DNA from: Ornithodoros turicata
Taxonomy: Eukaryota; Arthropoda; Arachnida; Ixodida; Argasidae
DNA: 64,000 bases
Assembly: GCF_037126465.1 (NCBI RefSeq)
Contig: NC_088204.1
Span: forward strand, 21,954,804-22,018,803
Direction of reading: 5' to 3'
Numbering within the stretch: position 1 is the stretch's first letter; the number at the start of each line of letters is the position of its first letter. Shown here in pieces: positions 54,373 through 64,000 of the stretch. The notes beneath the pieces were generated by a model. The model was not told the origin of the DNA. It was given only the letters and a program-made list of their open reading frames with translations, and ran no database searches. A program made the position numbers and the translations under genes.

Positions 54373-54882
54373 CACTCTAAGAAAAAAAAAAGGAGTAATT
54401 TTACTCCTTCCGTGGACTAAATGCATTGCCACAAAAAACAGTCCCTTTCGGGAGCAAATGCATGGGAGTAAATGAATGTCACAGGGTGGAGACTACATTT
54501 CACGCTCTGTTCTAAGAATCCCAGGTACATAATACGTGTGCATGCATGAAAATACTTTGAATCAAACCGTCAACCGTGATATGTCGAGTGATATAAATCT
54601 TGCGACACACATAGGGCACAATTTGCGAAAAAAGAAGCGCTAACCATTTCTTGTTCTATGTGGATGGAAAATTGCTAAGTTTGCTGAGTTATGCAGCCTT
54701 ATGCCATCAAACTAACCAAGAGCACATATTTACGTAGAATGTTGCATTCGGAAGACCATTCGCCAATTTCCAGTCCTGAGGAGTAAATGTCGGGATAAGG
54801 GGACTAGAACAGGGAGTAATTGCAGTCCAGGGGACTAGAAGCTGCAATTACTCCCCATTTTACTCCTTTCTTTGTTAGTGTG
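54373..54882. mobile_element. TA-flanked MITE with GGAGTAA arrays
   Basis: The left end CACTCTAAGAAAAAAAAAAG is matched by inverse CTTTGTTAGTGTG at the right. TA lies at both flanks (54,371-54,372; 54,883-54,884). GGAGTAA and TTACTCC motifs recur at both ends and near 54,470 and 54,780-54,860. At 510 bp it is non-coding. Consistent with Tc1/mariner-type mobilisation. Confidence 0.78.
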
Positions 54883-54884
54883 TA

Positions 54885-56232
54885 CTTGTTGAAAAGACAC
54901 TCCTTAATCACGGATTAAAACTATTCTGCCTGCTATTTGTCCGTGTGCGCAAGTATAGTCCGATGGGTGGCGACCTCTTCAACAGCCGCAGCGAGCCCAT
55001 AAACCTAAACAACACATGTTGAACACATGCATTCTAAAATGGGATTGCAGCTGTTGGACGCCTTGGTGGCAGTGGGAATTTGTGACGCCAGTGCTCGCTC
55101 TTGTAACTTAAGGCCTTGGCTCATTAGACATCATTAAGCGGTAATTTATTTCCGCAGTCAGATGGAGCAGAAAGCACCGGTAACTGCCGCTGTACGCAGC
55201 CCTTAATTAAGATTTAACGAGCAACGTATTTATAATTTAATGGCATTCTAGACGTACCTGTGATCTTGTACGTTCCCGTGAACAGTTTTCTTGCACCGTG
55301 TATATAGCGGAGCTCGAAGGGAACGCGTACCCGTGTTGAGGCTGCTCTCCGTGCATCCGACTACCTTACCATCAAAAAAGGAAGAGGTACGATTAGACGG
55401 GAGAAACCGGACTCCATCAGCCGCTTCTTACATGCCGACTCTGTCACAGGCAGATCAGCTGCACTAATGGGCACAACAGTCAGAAACGTGTTTCGAGGGA
55501 AGGCACCCGGCCACCATGCCTGTCGTGAGCGTGCTTGGAGTAACGGCAGAATTTCCCCCCAGCTTGTAGCGTTTTTCGTAAGCATCTGGTCAACCTTTCA
55601 TTCTGAGCTGGGCACCCCTCAAAATCAAGTTTATATATATATCTATATTTCGCGCTGGCAGCGAAGCATCTGTGCAAGGCGTACAGACGTGCACAAATGG
55701 AGAGAGGACAGCAGGAAGGAGTGGGGGACAGGGGTGGGGGGGGGGGTGGCAGTGAAAATCAAGTGCTACTGATATATTACAATCGGACTTTTCCGTGTGT
55801 GATCGCTTTATTTAAGTTGCGGTTGTGCAGTTGAGTACCTCAACGTTGTCGTTGAGCTTATAATACGCAGTCGACCCTCATTTATATGACACTGCCCGTT
55901 TCAAGCGATAAATAAATGATAAAAAAAGATAAGTGAAAGTAGACGAGCCATTAGTTGGTAACCAAACCTGCGCTTATTTCGGAGGGCATAGCAAACTGTC
56001 CATCGTCATTTCTGTAAAATATATTTCCTGTAAACTCTTATTGGTGATGTTTAAAAGAAAAGAAGAAAAGACTGCCACAGCCGTTCTCTATGGACTTCGT
56101 GCATTCTCAAGAGTCACAAAATTGGGTTCGTCACTGTCACCGGACTCATGCAGGAGATCACTCAAAGCGGCAGCGCTACTGACATAATCTCTCATCGCGG
56201 AGAGTGTACCATCATGTCGGTCAATGTTGACA
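54885..56232. other. No gene recognised; G-rich tract
   Basis: Short ORFs without motifs. A TATA microsatellite lies near 55,633-55,646 and a G-rich run at 55,733-55,748. Confidence 0.35.
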
Positions 56233-56234
56233 TA

Positions 56235-56483
56235 CACTCTTAAAAATGAACTTCACCGCATAGCACGCTCCTAGCCAACCATCATATCGAATGATATCGT
56301 TATCTGCCCCGATTTGTCGAAAACGGGAGGCGTACGCCTTTTCTGTGACACTTATGCTGTTCATAATTGTCACAGAAAAGGCGTACGCCTCCTGTTTTCA
56401 ACAAATCGGGGCAGATAACGATATCATTCGAGATGATGGTAGGCTAGGAGCGTGCTATGCGGTGAAGTTCATTTTTAAGAGTG
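56235..56483. mobile_element. Palindromic MITE, family A copy 11 (near-perfect)
   Basis: Starts CACTCTTAAAAATGAACTTC and ends GTTCATTTTTAAGAGTG, with TA at both flanks (56,233-56,234; 56,484-56,485). Virtually the whole 249 bp pairs with itself, with a loop of about 10 nt around TTATGCTGTTCATAA. It is the best family consensus in the window. Confidence 0.9.
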
Positions 56484-56708
56484 TAGTCCGGAACTATTGT
56501 GCCGTTCACAGCTGTCGAACTTAGTTTTCGTATCAGAGAACGCAGATGACTGGACTGTGGTGGGGTGACGTTGTGGTGGAAGAGAGTGAGGTCTGCCTGC
56601 TCAGGATGGGTGGCATGTTACACTCTGACTAGTCTAGTCAACGGGCGCTACACGGGTACAATGGGAAAGGGTAAAATTCCTGAAGGCTGTCGCCCCCGCT
56701 TGACGATA

Positions 56709-58035
56709 CACGGGATGTTTCAGCTAAATCCCCGGGCTAAATAATTCGCGAACTGGTGCACCAATCGAATAACTTTCTTTTTGCAAGTACTTGTCCGACA
56801 CCACCTACAAGTTCCGTACCGCGTGAATCAGTGGGAGGCGCTTATTAAAGAAACATTCAAAGGAGTTTCGTGTAAAACATAACTTCTAAAGCAGGGTGCC
56901 GTCGGCATTAAAATGGTTCCTACCAGGGTTGGCTACCGAAAATATTATTGTTTCCGGTTCCGTTTCCGGTAACTGAAAAACTCGGCTGTTCGTTTCCGTT
57001 TCCGTATCCAACAGTTTCTGTTTCCGTTTCGTTTTAAGAATTTCGTTTCCGTTTCCGTTTCCGAGGTAATTTCGGTACTGGTTTCTGTTCCTCATCCGAA
57101 ACTCGTGCGGTCTGGTTTTGGTTTTTTCATGTCAGATATTCTAGTTACATAATGGATGCAAAAGGACAGCCACACCAAACACAAACACTAAAGACTTTAA
57201 TGCAAAGTTCTTCACGAATCTTATACACCCCAAGTAGACGCCTCTCTAGGTTGCGGAAATACATGACTTTAAGTTTCAAAAGTCTCCGCTCGTGCGCAAA
57301 AATAACACGTCATCCAAAACTTTCGCGTCCATCTTGCTGCGCAGTGGGCTCAACACGAAAGAAAGTCCCGAAAATAAACGAATGAATTAATGATGACTGG
57401 AAGAATAGTGCGGATATATATAATTTTCATATTAACGCGAAAACACTGAGGGAAACGACCTGCGAGTTTGGTTTCCGTTAACGTTACCACTTTTGAATTT
57501 CGTTTCCGTTGCGGGTTCTGCTAGTGGAAACTAAAGCAATGTTGTTTCCGTTTCCATTTTCGTTTCCTGTTGAATTTCGATATTTACCGCTTCTCGTTTC
57601 CGGTAGCCAACCCTGTTTACTACCTCTTTTGGGACCTCCAGTGAACACCTTTTAGAGAAAAATCTGCAACCGAAGCGTGTCATTTGTTGCAGTAATTAAT
57701 TGGTTTTTGGTCTACATATTTTTGTCGCGGCTGGTCGCGGCGAAGCGCAAAAGGACGTAATTCGTTGGTGTAAGGACGGAATTCATTGGTGGATAAGGAA
57801 GTGCAAGAGCGTCCTTTTGCGCTTCACCGCGACCAGCCGCGACAAAAATATGTAAACAGAAACCAATTAATTACTGCAACAAATGACCCGCGTCGGTGGC
57901 AGATTTTTCTCTAAAAGGTGTCCACTGAAGGTCCCAAAAGGGGGAGTGCCCATTTTAATGCCGACGGTGCCCTGCTTTAGAAGTTATGTATTTCACGAAA
58001 CTCATTTAAATTTTTTTTAATTTAAATAATGAGCG
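56709..58035. mobile_element. Foldback element, family C copy 2, interrupted
   Basis: The left end CGGGATGTTTCAGCTAAATC and the interior (GGTCGCGGCGAAGCGCAAAAGG-type stem, CATTGGTG loop) match copy 1 at 10,696-11,470. It is split by a hAT element at 56,924-57,615. The right arm stops near a G-run at 58,031, so the outer part of the right end is lost. Confidence 0.82.
56924..57615. mobile_element. Non-autonomous hAT element with TTTCCG arrays
   Basis: Starts CAGGGTTGGCTACCGAAAAT and ends TTTCCGGTAGCCAACCCTG. Flanks are GTTCCTAC (56,916-56,923) and TTTACTAC (57,616-57,623), 6 of 8 matching. The uninterrupted family C copy shows the pre-insertion site (GGTACTAC near 10,911). Both subterminal regions consist largely of GTTTCCGTTTCCG-type repeats. 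The interior frame (57,152-57,385) is not recognised. Confidence 0.82.
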
Positions 58036-58355
58036 GGGGGGGGGGTCTATCTATTTTGACAGGAAAAGTCAGCCAGAAAGGACGGCTTGATCGAAAGTGC
58101 GGCAGACTACGGCAAGCAGTTCCATCACAATCAACACCACCCATCTCATCATCGCCTCTTTATGTGCGTGTGTGTGTGTGTGCGTGCAGGGGTGGATCTA
58201 GAGAAGGGGGAGGTCCGGATGTCCTGACTCCTCAATTTCTGTGTCCACATACACAGAACTTCACCACATAGCACGCTCTTAGCCAACCACCATTCCGTAT
58301 GATAGTATTCTGTGTCATGATTCGTTCGTCAAAACAGGGGGAGGAGCCTATCTGG

Positions 58356-59045
58356 AAGCGATAAAACCCCGGTGCAGGGGACACAAAGAGACAACACAGA
58401 CGAAGCACTGACTGACAAACAACTTTAATGGCAGGGACACATCTTAAATACACCAACTGCACACCCGACCCCTAGTGGCGGCCAGGCCGTCATGCTGTAA
58501 TCACAAATTATCACAAAGTTATCAAAAAGATATCACGCAAACAAGGCACCAGGTAAACGCCCCCCCGAAACAGAATTCGCGTTACACTCTTAAAACTGAA
58601 CTTCACCGCATAGCACACTCCTAGCCAACCATCATCTGGAATGATATCGTTATCTGCCCCGATTTGTTGAAAACGGGAGGCGTACGCCTTTTCTGTGACA
58701 ATTATGAACAGCATAAGTGTCACAGAAAAGGCGTACGCCTCCCGTTTTCAACAAATCGGGGCAGATAACGATATCATTCGAGATTATGGTTGGCTAGGAG
58801 CGTGCTATGCGGTGAAGTTCATTTTTAAGAGTGTAGTTATCAATGAATTGCTGGATTGTATCCGTTACCAACACGGAAGGCACGGTAATGCAACTATCTC
58901 CAGCCTGTTTTATCAACAAGGCTTCCTTATAAAGAAGAACACCTAACTTATGACTTTTAAACATCACTTTTGTGTTTTTAAACAGCGGCTCGCACCCGGA
59001 ACAGGTTCTTAAGTGTTCCGCCAGCTTACTATACCCCTTTCCCAT
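58356..59045 (-). pseudogene. Penelope-like element fragment (GIY-YIG endonuclease C-terminal part)
   Basis: The minus-strand frame in 58,834-59,045 contains LAEHLRTCSGCEPLFKNT, KSHKLGVLLYKEALLIKQAG and DSCITVPSVLVTD. These match the C-terminal half of the Penelope GIY-YIG endonuclease, including the Cys pair and the GDxCIxxPS-like segment. RT and the GIY-YIG core are missing. The 3' part (58,356-58,580) reads CCATTAAAGTTGTTTGTCAG and GGGGTTTTATCGCTT on the coding strand, a plausible 3' end. It is flanked by the 12-bp duplication GAGCCTATCTGG (58,344-58,355 and 59,046-59,057). A MITE has since inserted at 58,585-58,833. Confidence 0.8.
58585..58833. mobile_element. Palindromic MITE, family A copy 13, innermost of the nest
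   Basis: Starts CACTCTTAAAACTGAACTTC and ends GTTCATTTTTAAGAGTG. TA flanks both ends (58,583-58,584; 58,834-58,835). Near-identical to the copy at 56,235, with the loop inverted (ATTATGAACAGCATAAG), which suggests a strand flip of the palindrome's centre. Confidence 0.88.
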
Positions 59046-59201
59046 GAGCCTATCTGGGACATGCATAATGTCTCAGATAGGCACCACCTCCCAGTTTCGG
59101 CAAATAAGGGCACAGAGTGATATCATTCGGAATGATGGTTGGCTTGGAGCGTGCTATGCGGTGAAGTTCATTTCTAAGAGTGTAGGGTCCATTAAACACT
59201 T

Positions 59202-59451
59202 CACCTTAGACAATAGACCTTCACCACATAGCATGCTCCTAGCCAACCATCATGTCGAATGATATCGTTATTTTCCTTGATTGGTTGAAAACGGGAGGCG
59301 TACGCCTTTTTTGTGACAATTATGAACAGCACAAGTGTCACAAAAAAGGCGTACATCTCCCGTTTTCAGCAAATCAGGGCAGATAACGATATCATTGGCG
59401 ATGATGGTTGGCAGGGAACGTGCTATGCGGTGAAGTTCATTTTTAAGAGTG
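59202..59451. mobile_element. Palindromic MITE, family A copy 14
   Basis: The left arm is diverged at its tip (CACCTTAGACAATAGACC); the right arm is intact, ending GTTCATTTTTAAGAGTG before TA. Long stem with GGCGTACGCCTTTTTTGTG and the inverse. Lies within the CAGGGGTGGATC hAT. Confidence 0.8.
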
Positions 59452-59528
59452 TATATCGCCTATCTAGCATGCTGTCCATGGCTGGATTCCATTCTTAGAA
59501 AAATCCTGGATCCGCCCCTGAGTGTGTG

Positions 59529-60321
59529 TCTGTATTTTGAATGCGCTAGTTTGAACACCCAGGAATTTCACTAGACCAATTAATTTCTGTTTCGTCTCCT
59601 TCCTCCTTTGAATGAAGCTTTCTGCATTGAAAGCAACATGCTATAGAATCTATGGTGTAAACATTGTATGGATACTAAGGAAAAGTGAGCGAGCCGGAAA
59701 TATCACAGGATGAGTATAATGTCGGAAGGCAAAATGGTTTTTACCATTCCATGCGGCTTTTTTAAAAATGATACATTCCTTTAGAATATCGAAGAAGCAC
59801 ATAACGTTTTGGTAGTCGGAGTAGATGCATGATGTAAACTTGATGCTTCCTCAACATTGTCACCCTCTACTTTCTTTCTCAAGCTCATCCTCAACTCTCC
59901 CATTGAATAATGACTGTCTAAGAAAAGGCACAAGCAGTGGAACATGTGCTGCTACTACTGCATCAACTGCATCATCTACGGCCACAACTACTACTTCGTT
60001 TCAACTCTTCCCGTCTCTATTAGTATGACCCTCCTCGTCTTCCGGGTACACCTACGTATTACTTTTCTATGCTTCCATTGCTTGCCTTATCATACTCTCC
60101 CAATTGATCCTTTTTCCTACGCTTTGATCTTAGCTAAAAGCCGTAAACGTCACTTCAGACGGTTTTATACACATTATTTATCCCTTCACCCAGCCCTATT
60201 GCTAGTTGTTGAGGCAATCATCCCCTTTAGCAGAGATTTTAACTTCTTAACATATATTGGGATTTTAAACGTTATGTAGTTTTAGATAGATGGGTAGAAA
60301 TCCAGCGAACCGGTAGAGAAG
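59529..60321. other. No gene recognised
   Basis: A low-complexity frame at 59,825-60,028 is rich in Ser and Thr through ACT/GCA repeats and is not convincing as a gene. Another frame to 60,279 is hydrophobic but unrecognised. Confidence 0.35.
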
Positions 60322-60323
60322 TA

Positions 60324-60526
60324 CGAAGGGAGTTGCCTCAGGACAGGAGCCGCCGATATTTCGAACAGAGAGTGTTCTTCTTCTGGGCACCGTCCTCATC
60401 ATTGGCATGGTATTTAAAGGGTTTGATGTGACGTGTTAAAGGTTCATGTGAATTGTGGGTCAACAGCCCAGAGGGAAGAAAGGGTTCGAAATATCGGCGG
60501 CTCCTGTCCTGAGGCAACTCCCTTCG
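60324..60526. mobile_element. TA-flanked palindromic MITE (CGAAGGGAGTTGCC ends)
   Basis: CGAAGGGAGTTGCCTCAGG at the left and its exact inverse at the right. The paired arms (about 42 bp) continue to GCCGCCGATATTTCGAA. TA lies at 60,322-60,323 and 60,527-60,528. The loop contains CACCGTCCTCATCATTGGCA. At 203 bp it is non-coding. Confidence 0.88.
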
Positions 60527-60528
60527 TA

Positions 60529-61209
60529 GTTTTAGATAGACAGTTTTAGACACCTTCCTCACTAGTGATATTTAATTTTAACTAGTCACACCACTTCCCA
60601 TGTTTTCGCGCATTATGACCTTTGTTGTCGATGCGCAAAAAAAAAAAAAAAAAAAAGGAGACTCGAATCATCATCATCATCATAATCTTTTTTCCTACTG
60701 GCCTTGCCTTACTCTTCAGTAGCGCCGACTTCTCCTTCCCGCATTCCGGGAACATTTTTTACTATTGCTACATGCTGGTACTATTTTCTTTCTCTGAGCA
60801 TGCTTCGTTCCCAATCGATTTTTTTTATCTGCACATTCAAGGCGAGAAAAATTCTCCTCAAACAACCAAGGAGTTTTATTTGTGTCAGCGATTCGTCCCC
60901 AGCCCTTCAAAGCTAGAACTTTCAGCACATGGTCCTGCAATGGATTAAGATCATCGACAGCACCGACGAATAAAGAGTTTTTGACGTATAGGTAACTCAT
61001 CACTCTGCACTGTCGATGCGCCCTGTTTTTTGCAAAGATACATATACCCGAATGAACTTTCCGACTACATAAAGTTCTCGTCTTAATGTGTGTCAATCTA
61101 TCTTAAAGTGTGTCAACGTCATCAATGACGTAGGGGTGCAGGTCGCCTATAGACGACCCGCACCCATACGTTTTTGATTACGTAAGGCCGCCGCGCAAAG
61201 AATATGCTG
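60529..61209. other. No gene recognised; polyA tract
   Basis: An A-run lies at 60,638-60,656, followed by ATCATCATCATCAT. Short ORFs on both strands lack motifs. Confidence 0.35.
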
Positions 61210-61217
61210 GTGGGCAC

Positions 61218-61662
61218 CAGGGTTGCAGAATGGGATCACCCATTCCATTCCAATTCCATTCCGAGGAATGGAGATTTGTGATAATTCCATTCCTTTCAAT
61301 TCCTCGGAATGAAAAGGTATGGCTAATTCTCACTCCTGGAATGGCTTGGCAATAACCCAATTCCATTCCTTTAATTCCATCAATAAAAGAAAGGGGACCG
61401 GTAACCGTGCTGGGTAGCCCAGCAATGCTATAGAGGAGATTGACATTACACATCACGGAAAAAGCAAAAAGACAAGGTTATTTCGCCGTTGACTGTGTGG
61501 CACCCAGACCAGTCCATTCCAATTCCATTCCGCCTGCAAAAGAAAGAAAAAAAAACGCCTAATTCCATTCCATTCCTAGAACAGTTTCCACCATTCCATT
61601 CCAATTCCATTCCGGGCCATCTGGAATCATTCCAACCCTGGAGTGGCAACTCCGCAACCCTG
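61218..61662. mobile_element. Non-autonomous hAT element with ATTCCATTCC arrays
   Basis: Starts CAGGGTTGCAGAATGGGATC and ends GCAACTCCGCAACCCTG. Perfect 8-bp duplications GTGGGCAC lie at 61,210-61,217 and 61,663-61,670. Subterminal sequence on both sides is built from CCATTCCATTCC-type repeats. At 445 bp it has no transposase. Confidence 0.93.
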
Positions 61663-61670
61663 GTGGGCAC

Positions 61671-63457
61671 TATCAGCCTATCAGCACACGCGTCTTTCCC
61701 GCTTCTTTCCCACCACGGCAAAATATATCCTCGAACCGGTCTTCTCGTGACGTCACATGTTAGTAAACAGAGGGTCGTCTATTCCACCCGCCATGGCACG
61801 TCATATCAAGATATCATATGGTTGGGAAAGATTAGATCGTTGGCGAAACAAGCCCACGTTACCTACGTAAACGTTCGCGTTGCCATCGTGTAACTTCGTC
61901 GTTTTCGCGCTTCGTGAGTTGTAGTTGTAGTTGTAGTATCTGCGGCACACATGAAGTTTTCCTTCGTATCTCCTTCGCTCAATGGCATGTACCATCGGAA
62001 ACAACCATCAAAATAACGCGTGTGATCGGTGGCTTCAAACGCACGTGACTTTCTTTCGCCAACGACGGGTCGCGACATCTGGCGCTGTGACGTAGATTGT
62101 TTGCAAACAGCCAATCGTCTATTGCATGGATTGAGATGCGTAATAAAGTTTCTTGTCTGTACGCATATAAGTAAGGCCCACATAAACGAGGGTCGACCGA
62201 AAAAGGAATTCGGTGAATCAATCAATATACGCAACTGAGGATCGGCTGTTATTTATTGCTACACAGAGGGAGAGAGGGAGAGTGCGATAAATAACTGCGT
62301 TTCTTCCCTATGGGTGCCTTTGATACGAAATGAGAACAGCAGACGACAGTGATCTTCGGAACGAACTTGCAGACACTTTAAACAAACTCTTTACTTCTCG
62401 ACCCTTCTCGTATAACCCTTGTTCTCCAGCATGCCACGCTAAAACAAACCTATTGGTGGAACTCGATTGCGAACAACACGCTGCAATTACTCGCGTCGTT
62501 CTTCTATTTAATAAGGGGGTATCGCGATTATCTCCAAAAGCGGATAATGCACATGAAGAGTTCGAGACTTTCGGTCCACTTTCATCCAGCCCCCTTTCGT
62601 CCATGCTGTCCTTGTCATGGGTGGGGAGAGGACCACGGCCGCTGAATCGATCGCTGCCGACATCCAAACAGATAGCAAACGTACCAGAAGAACATCATTC
62701 GCAGCAGGTTGTTACAGGGACAAACATTTCTTTTCGTGCGCGCGTTTGAGAAGCCCTAATTTTGAAAGAAAACTTTCGTCCTCTTTGCCTTTTACACGTC
62801 GCCGTTAGCGCTGTTCTCTGAAATTGTGGTTAATCATGAATGGGCTGTCCCCTTAAGTTTGACACGTTCTTCGGAGCATGCGGAACATCTGTTACGCAGA
62901 TAAAAAAGAAAGAAAGGAAGATAGAGCTGGAGAAGTTAATACCAAAACTCAGGCACAAGCACAATGCCTATATATTGTTCGTGTCTTGCTTGCTTTACCA
63001 GCTCAATGACATTTTTCTTTAATGTCATATACAGATATCCGGACGCCCCGGGGTTCACCCTCTATCGCCCGAACGCGGAATTTCAGGACAAGCGAACCAA
63101 ATTCGGAGATGCGTGCATCTTTTTGTTCCAGAACTGCTCCTACTTCCGCACAATGTCGTAGATCGTGGACGTTCTAACATAACGACCAGTGACTTCTTTG
63201 GCCGGGGAATGCTCCGGCAATGCTCCTCCATGCTGAATGGTTCCAGTGCTTCATGTCCGGGTACGGATACCGAATTCCGGATAACAAAAAGCCAATCGTA
63301 GCAAGTTCGTTCCCGATCAAGCAGTCCGGATCTTTTACAAGGCGAGTCACACACAGGCGTATCGATAAGGATCAGTTGCACAGACGACATATTTTCAGCC
63401 AGACAATATGATCACCAGGGGGTGCCAAGGAAAGTGTACTACATGACTGTGCTGTAC
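61671..63457. other. No gene recognised; several open but unidentified frames
   Basis: The frame at 62,330-62,749 (139 aa) is the longest single-strand frame but overlaps one of 119 aa on the other strand, and neither has recognisable motifs. Positions 63,030-63,160 give YPDAPGFTLYRPNAEFQDKR, which looks protein-like but was not matched to a family. A possible exon, unproven. Confidence 0.35.
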
Positions 63458-63500
63458 CAGTGGTGTAGCCAGAAAAAAAAAAAAAATCGGGAGGTGATAT
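63458..63500. mobile_element. Left end of a hAT MITE, same type as 1,746
   Basis: CAGTGGTGTAGCCAGAAA followed by an A-run resembles the CAGTGGCGTGGCCA end at 1,746. The right end was not located before the window edge, so extent and TSD are undetermined. Confidence 0.5.
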
Positions 63501-64000
63501 ATGGGGACCTTACACGGGAGAGGATGCTTTCAGCCTCTTTTCCCTCTAACCAAATACACTGCCAAATGTACGAGTTCTGGGGGCAGAGGTGGAAGAACCC
63601 TCCCATATGCGAATGTTTCCGTACTCTCTAAAGAAAAGAAACTCCACAGAACTTTGTAAACACTTTCATTACAAGTAAAAAAGTCTCAAACACAGGTGCT
63701 TTTGAGTAATAACATATTATAACCAGCAAGGTACTGCAGCAATGCGCACTCACGGAGCCATTTGTTGTGAATGCCGGTCCCGCTATTCACAAGGCACCTA
63801 ATACGCGCAGCGAACGCATTATTTCAGTTGACATTTTCATCAGTCTGTTGCACAATCCTCTTTGTGTTTTGCATGTTGGACGCTCACACAAGGAATATGT
63901 TTTTAACATCCGCAACAATCTTCTGGCCTTCTGCCGAATGCGATCCACTCGAGCAGTCTGAGCAATTCCGCCTGCCTCCATCTATGGGGTCTCCCGAAAA
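63501..64000. other. No gene recognised
   Basis: Short frames on both strands with no recognised motif up to the window edge. Confidence 0.3.

Larger units (their letters stand above)
58251..59182. mobile_element. MITE family A copy 12, interrupted by a Penelope-like element
   Basis: The left half (58,251-58,355) starts CACAGAACTTCACCACATAG and the right half (59,046-59,182) ends AGTTCATTTCTAAGAGTG, with TA at both flanks. The stem pairs GGAGCCTATCTGG with CAGATAGGCACC. The 690-bp interruption is flanked by duplicated GAGCCTATCTGG. Confidence 0.82.
58187..59520. mobile_element. hAT-like element, outermost of a four-level nest (CAGGGGTGGATC ends)
   Basis: The left end CAGGGGTGGATCTAG matches the right end CTGGATCCGCCCCTG. 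Flanks are TGTGCGTG (58,179-58,186) and AGTGTGTG (59,521-59,528), 6 of 8, in a GT-rich target that weakens the TSD evidence. The interior holds two family A MITEs and, inside one, a Penelope-like fragment. Removing them leaves only a few hundred bases. Confidence 0.72.

Noticed and set aside
56235..56483. Annotating the hairpin MITEs as microRNA genes
   Set aside because: Hairpin shape alone is not evidence of processing. There are no small-RNA data here, and the stems are transposon inverted repeats.
58695..58946. Similar ORFs encoding peptides such as MTIMNSISVTEKAY in several palindromic MITEs
   Set aside because: The frame recurs only because the MITE copies are similar. It runs through the hairpin and continues into unrelated flanks, and both strands are open by symmetry.
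62330..62749. A 139-aa host protein
   Set aside because: There is no recognisable domain, a long antisense frame overlaps it, and there is no splice or promoter support.

Overview
The window reads as arthropod nuclear DNA, most likely a hard tick. The reasons are a Penelope-like retroelement, several non-LTR retrotransposon lineages, tRNA-derived SINEs, and palindromic MITE families that I associate with tick genomes. This is recognition from the sequence, not a database match. I could not identify one convincing intact host gene. Nearly everything that can be explained is mobile DNA, usually truncated and often nested.

Layout. Positions 1-4.4 kb hold old repeats, one hAT MITE and a LINE 3' fragment. 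Positions 6-20.1 kb are a nest of palindromic MITEs, two copies of a non-autonomous hAT, a decayed LINE (8.7-11.8 kb, minus) split by a hAT and a foldback element, two further LINE ends and SINEs. Positions 20-25.4 kb are sparse: one tRNA-like SINE, one hAT MITE and one short retroposon. Positions 25,383-42,085 form a 16.7-kb AT-rich inverted-repeat element with arms of about 5.9 kb around a 3.1-kb spacer. Both arms carry the same set of short ORFs and the same LINE ORF1-derived retrocopy. Positions 42.1-45.8 kb hold a SINE and a GC-richer stretch with clustered CCAAT boxes and a CRE, the best promoter candidate here. Positions 45.86-53.3 kb hold a CR1-like LINE and a three-level nest of hAT elements, one of which also carries an open LINE C-terminal ORF. 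Positions 53.3-64 kb hold more MITEs and foldback elements, and a four-level nest (hAT, MITE, Penelope-like element, MITE) at 58.2-59.5 kb.

How the parts relate. Most of the DNA elements are non-autonomous. I saw no transposase, so mobilising enzymes must come from elsewhere. At least nine distinct hAT-like families are recognisable from 8-bp target-site duplications (TSDs) and CAG- or TAG-type ends. Several of them have subterminal arrays of family-specific short motifs. The 16.7-kb inverted-repeat element is the best candidate for something undescribed. Its size, its AGTAGTAT ends and a near-match 6-bp flank recall Polintons, but no Polinton core gene was seen. Its small ORFs match nothing I recognise.
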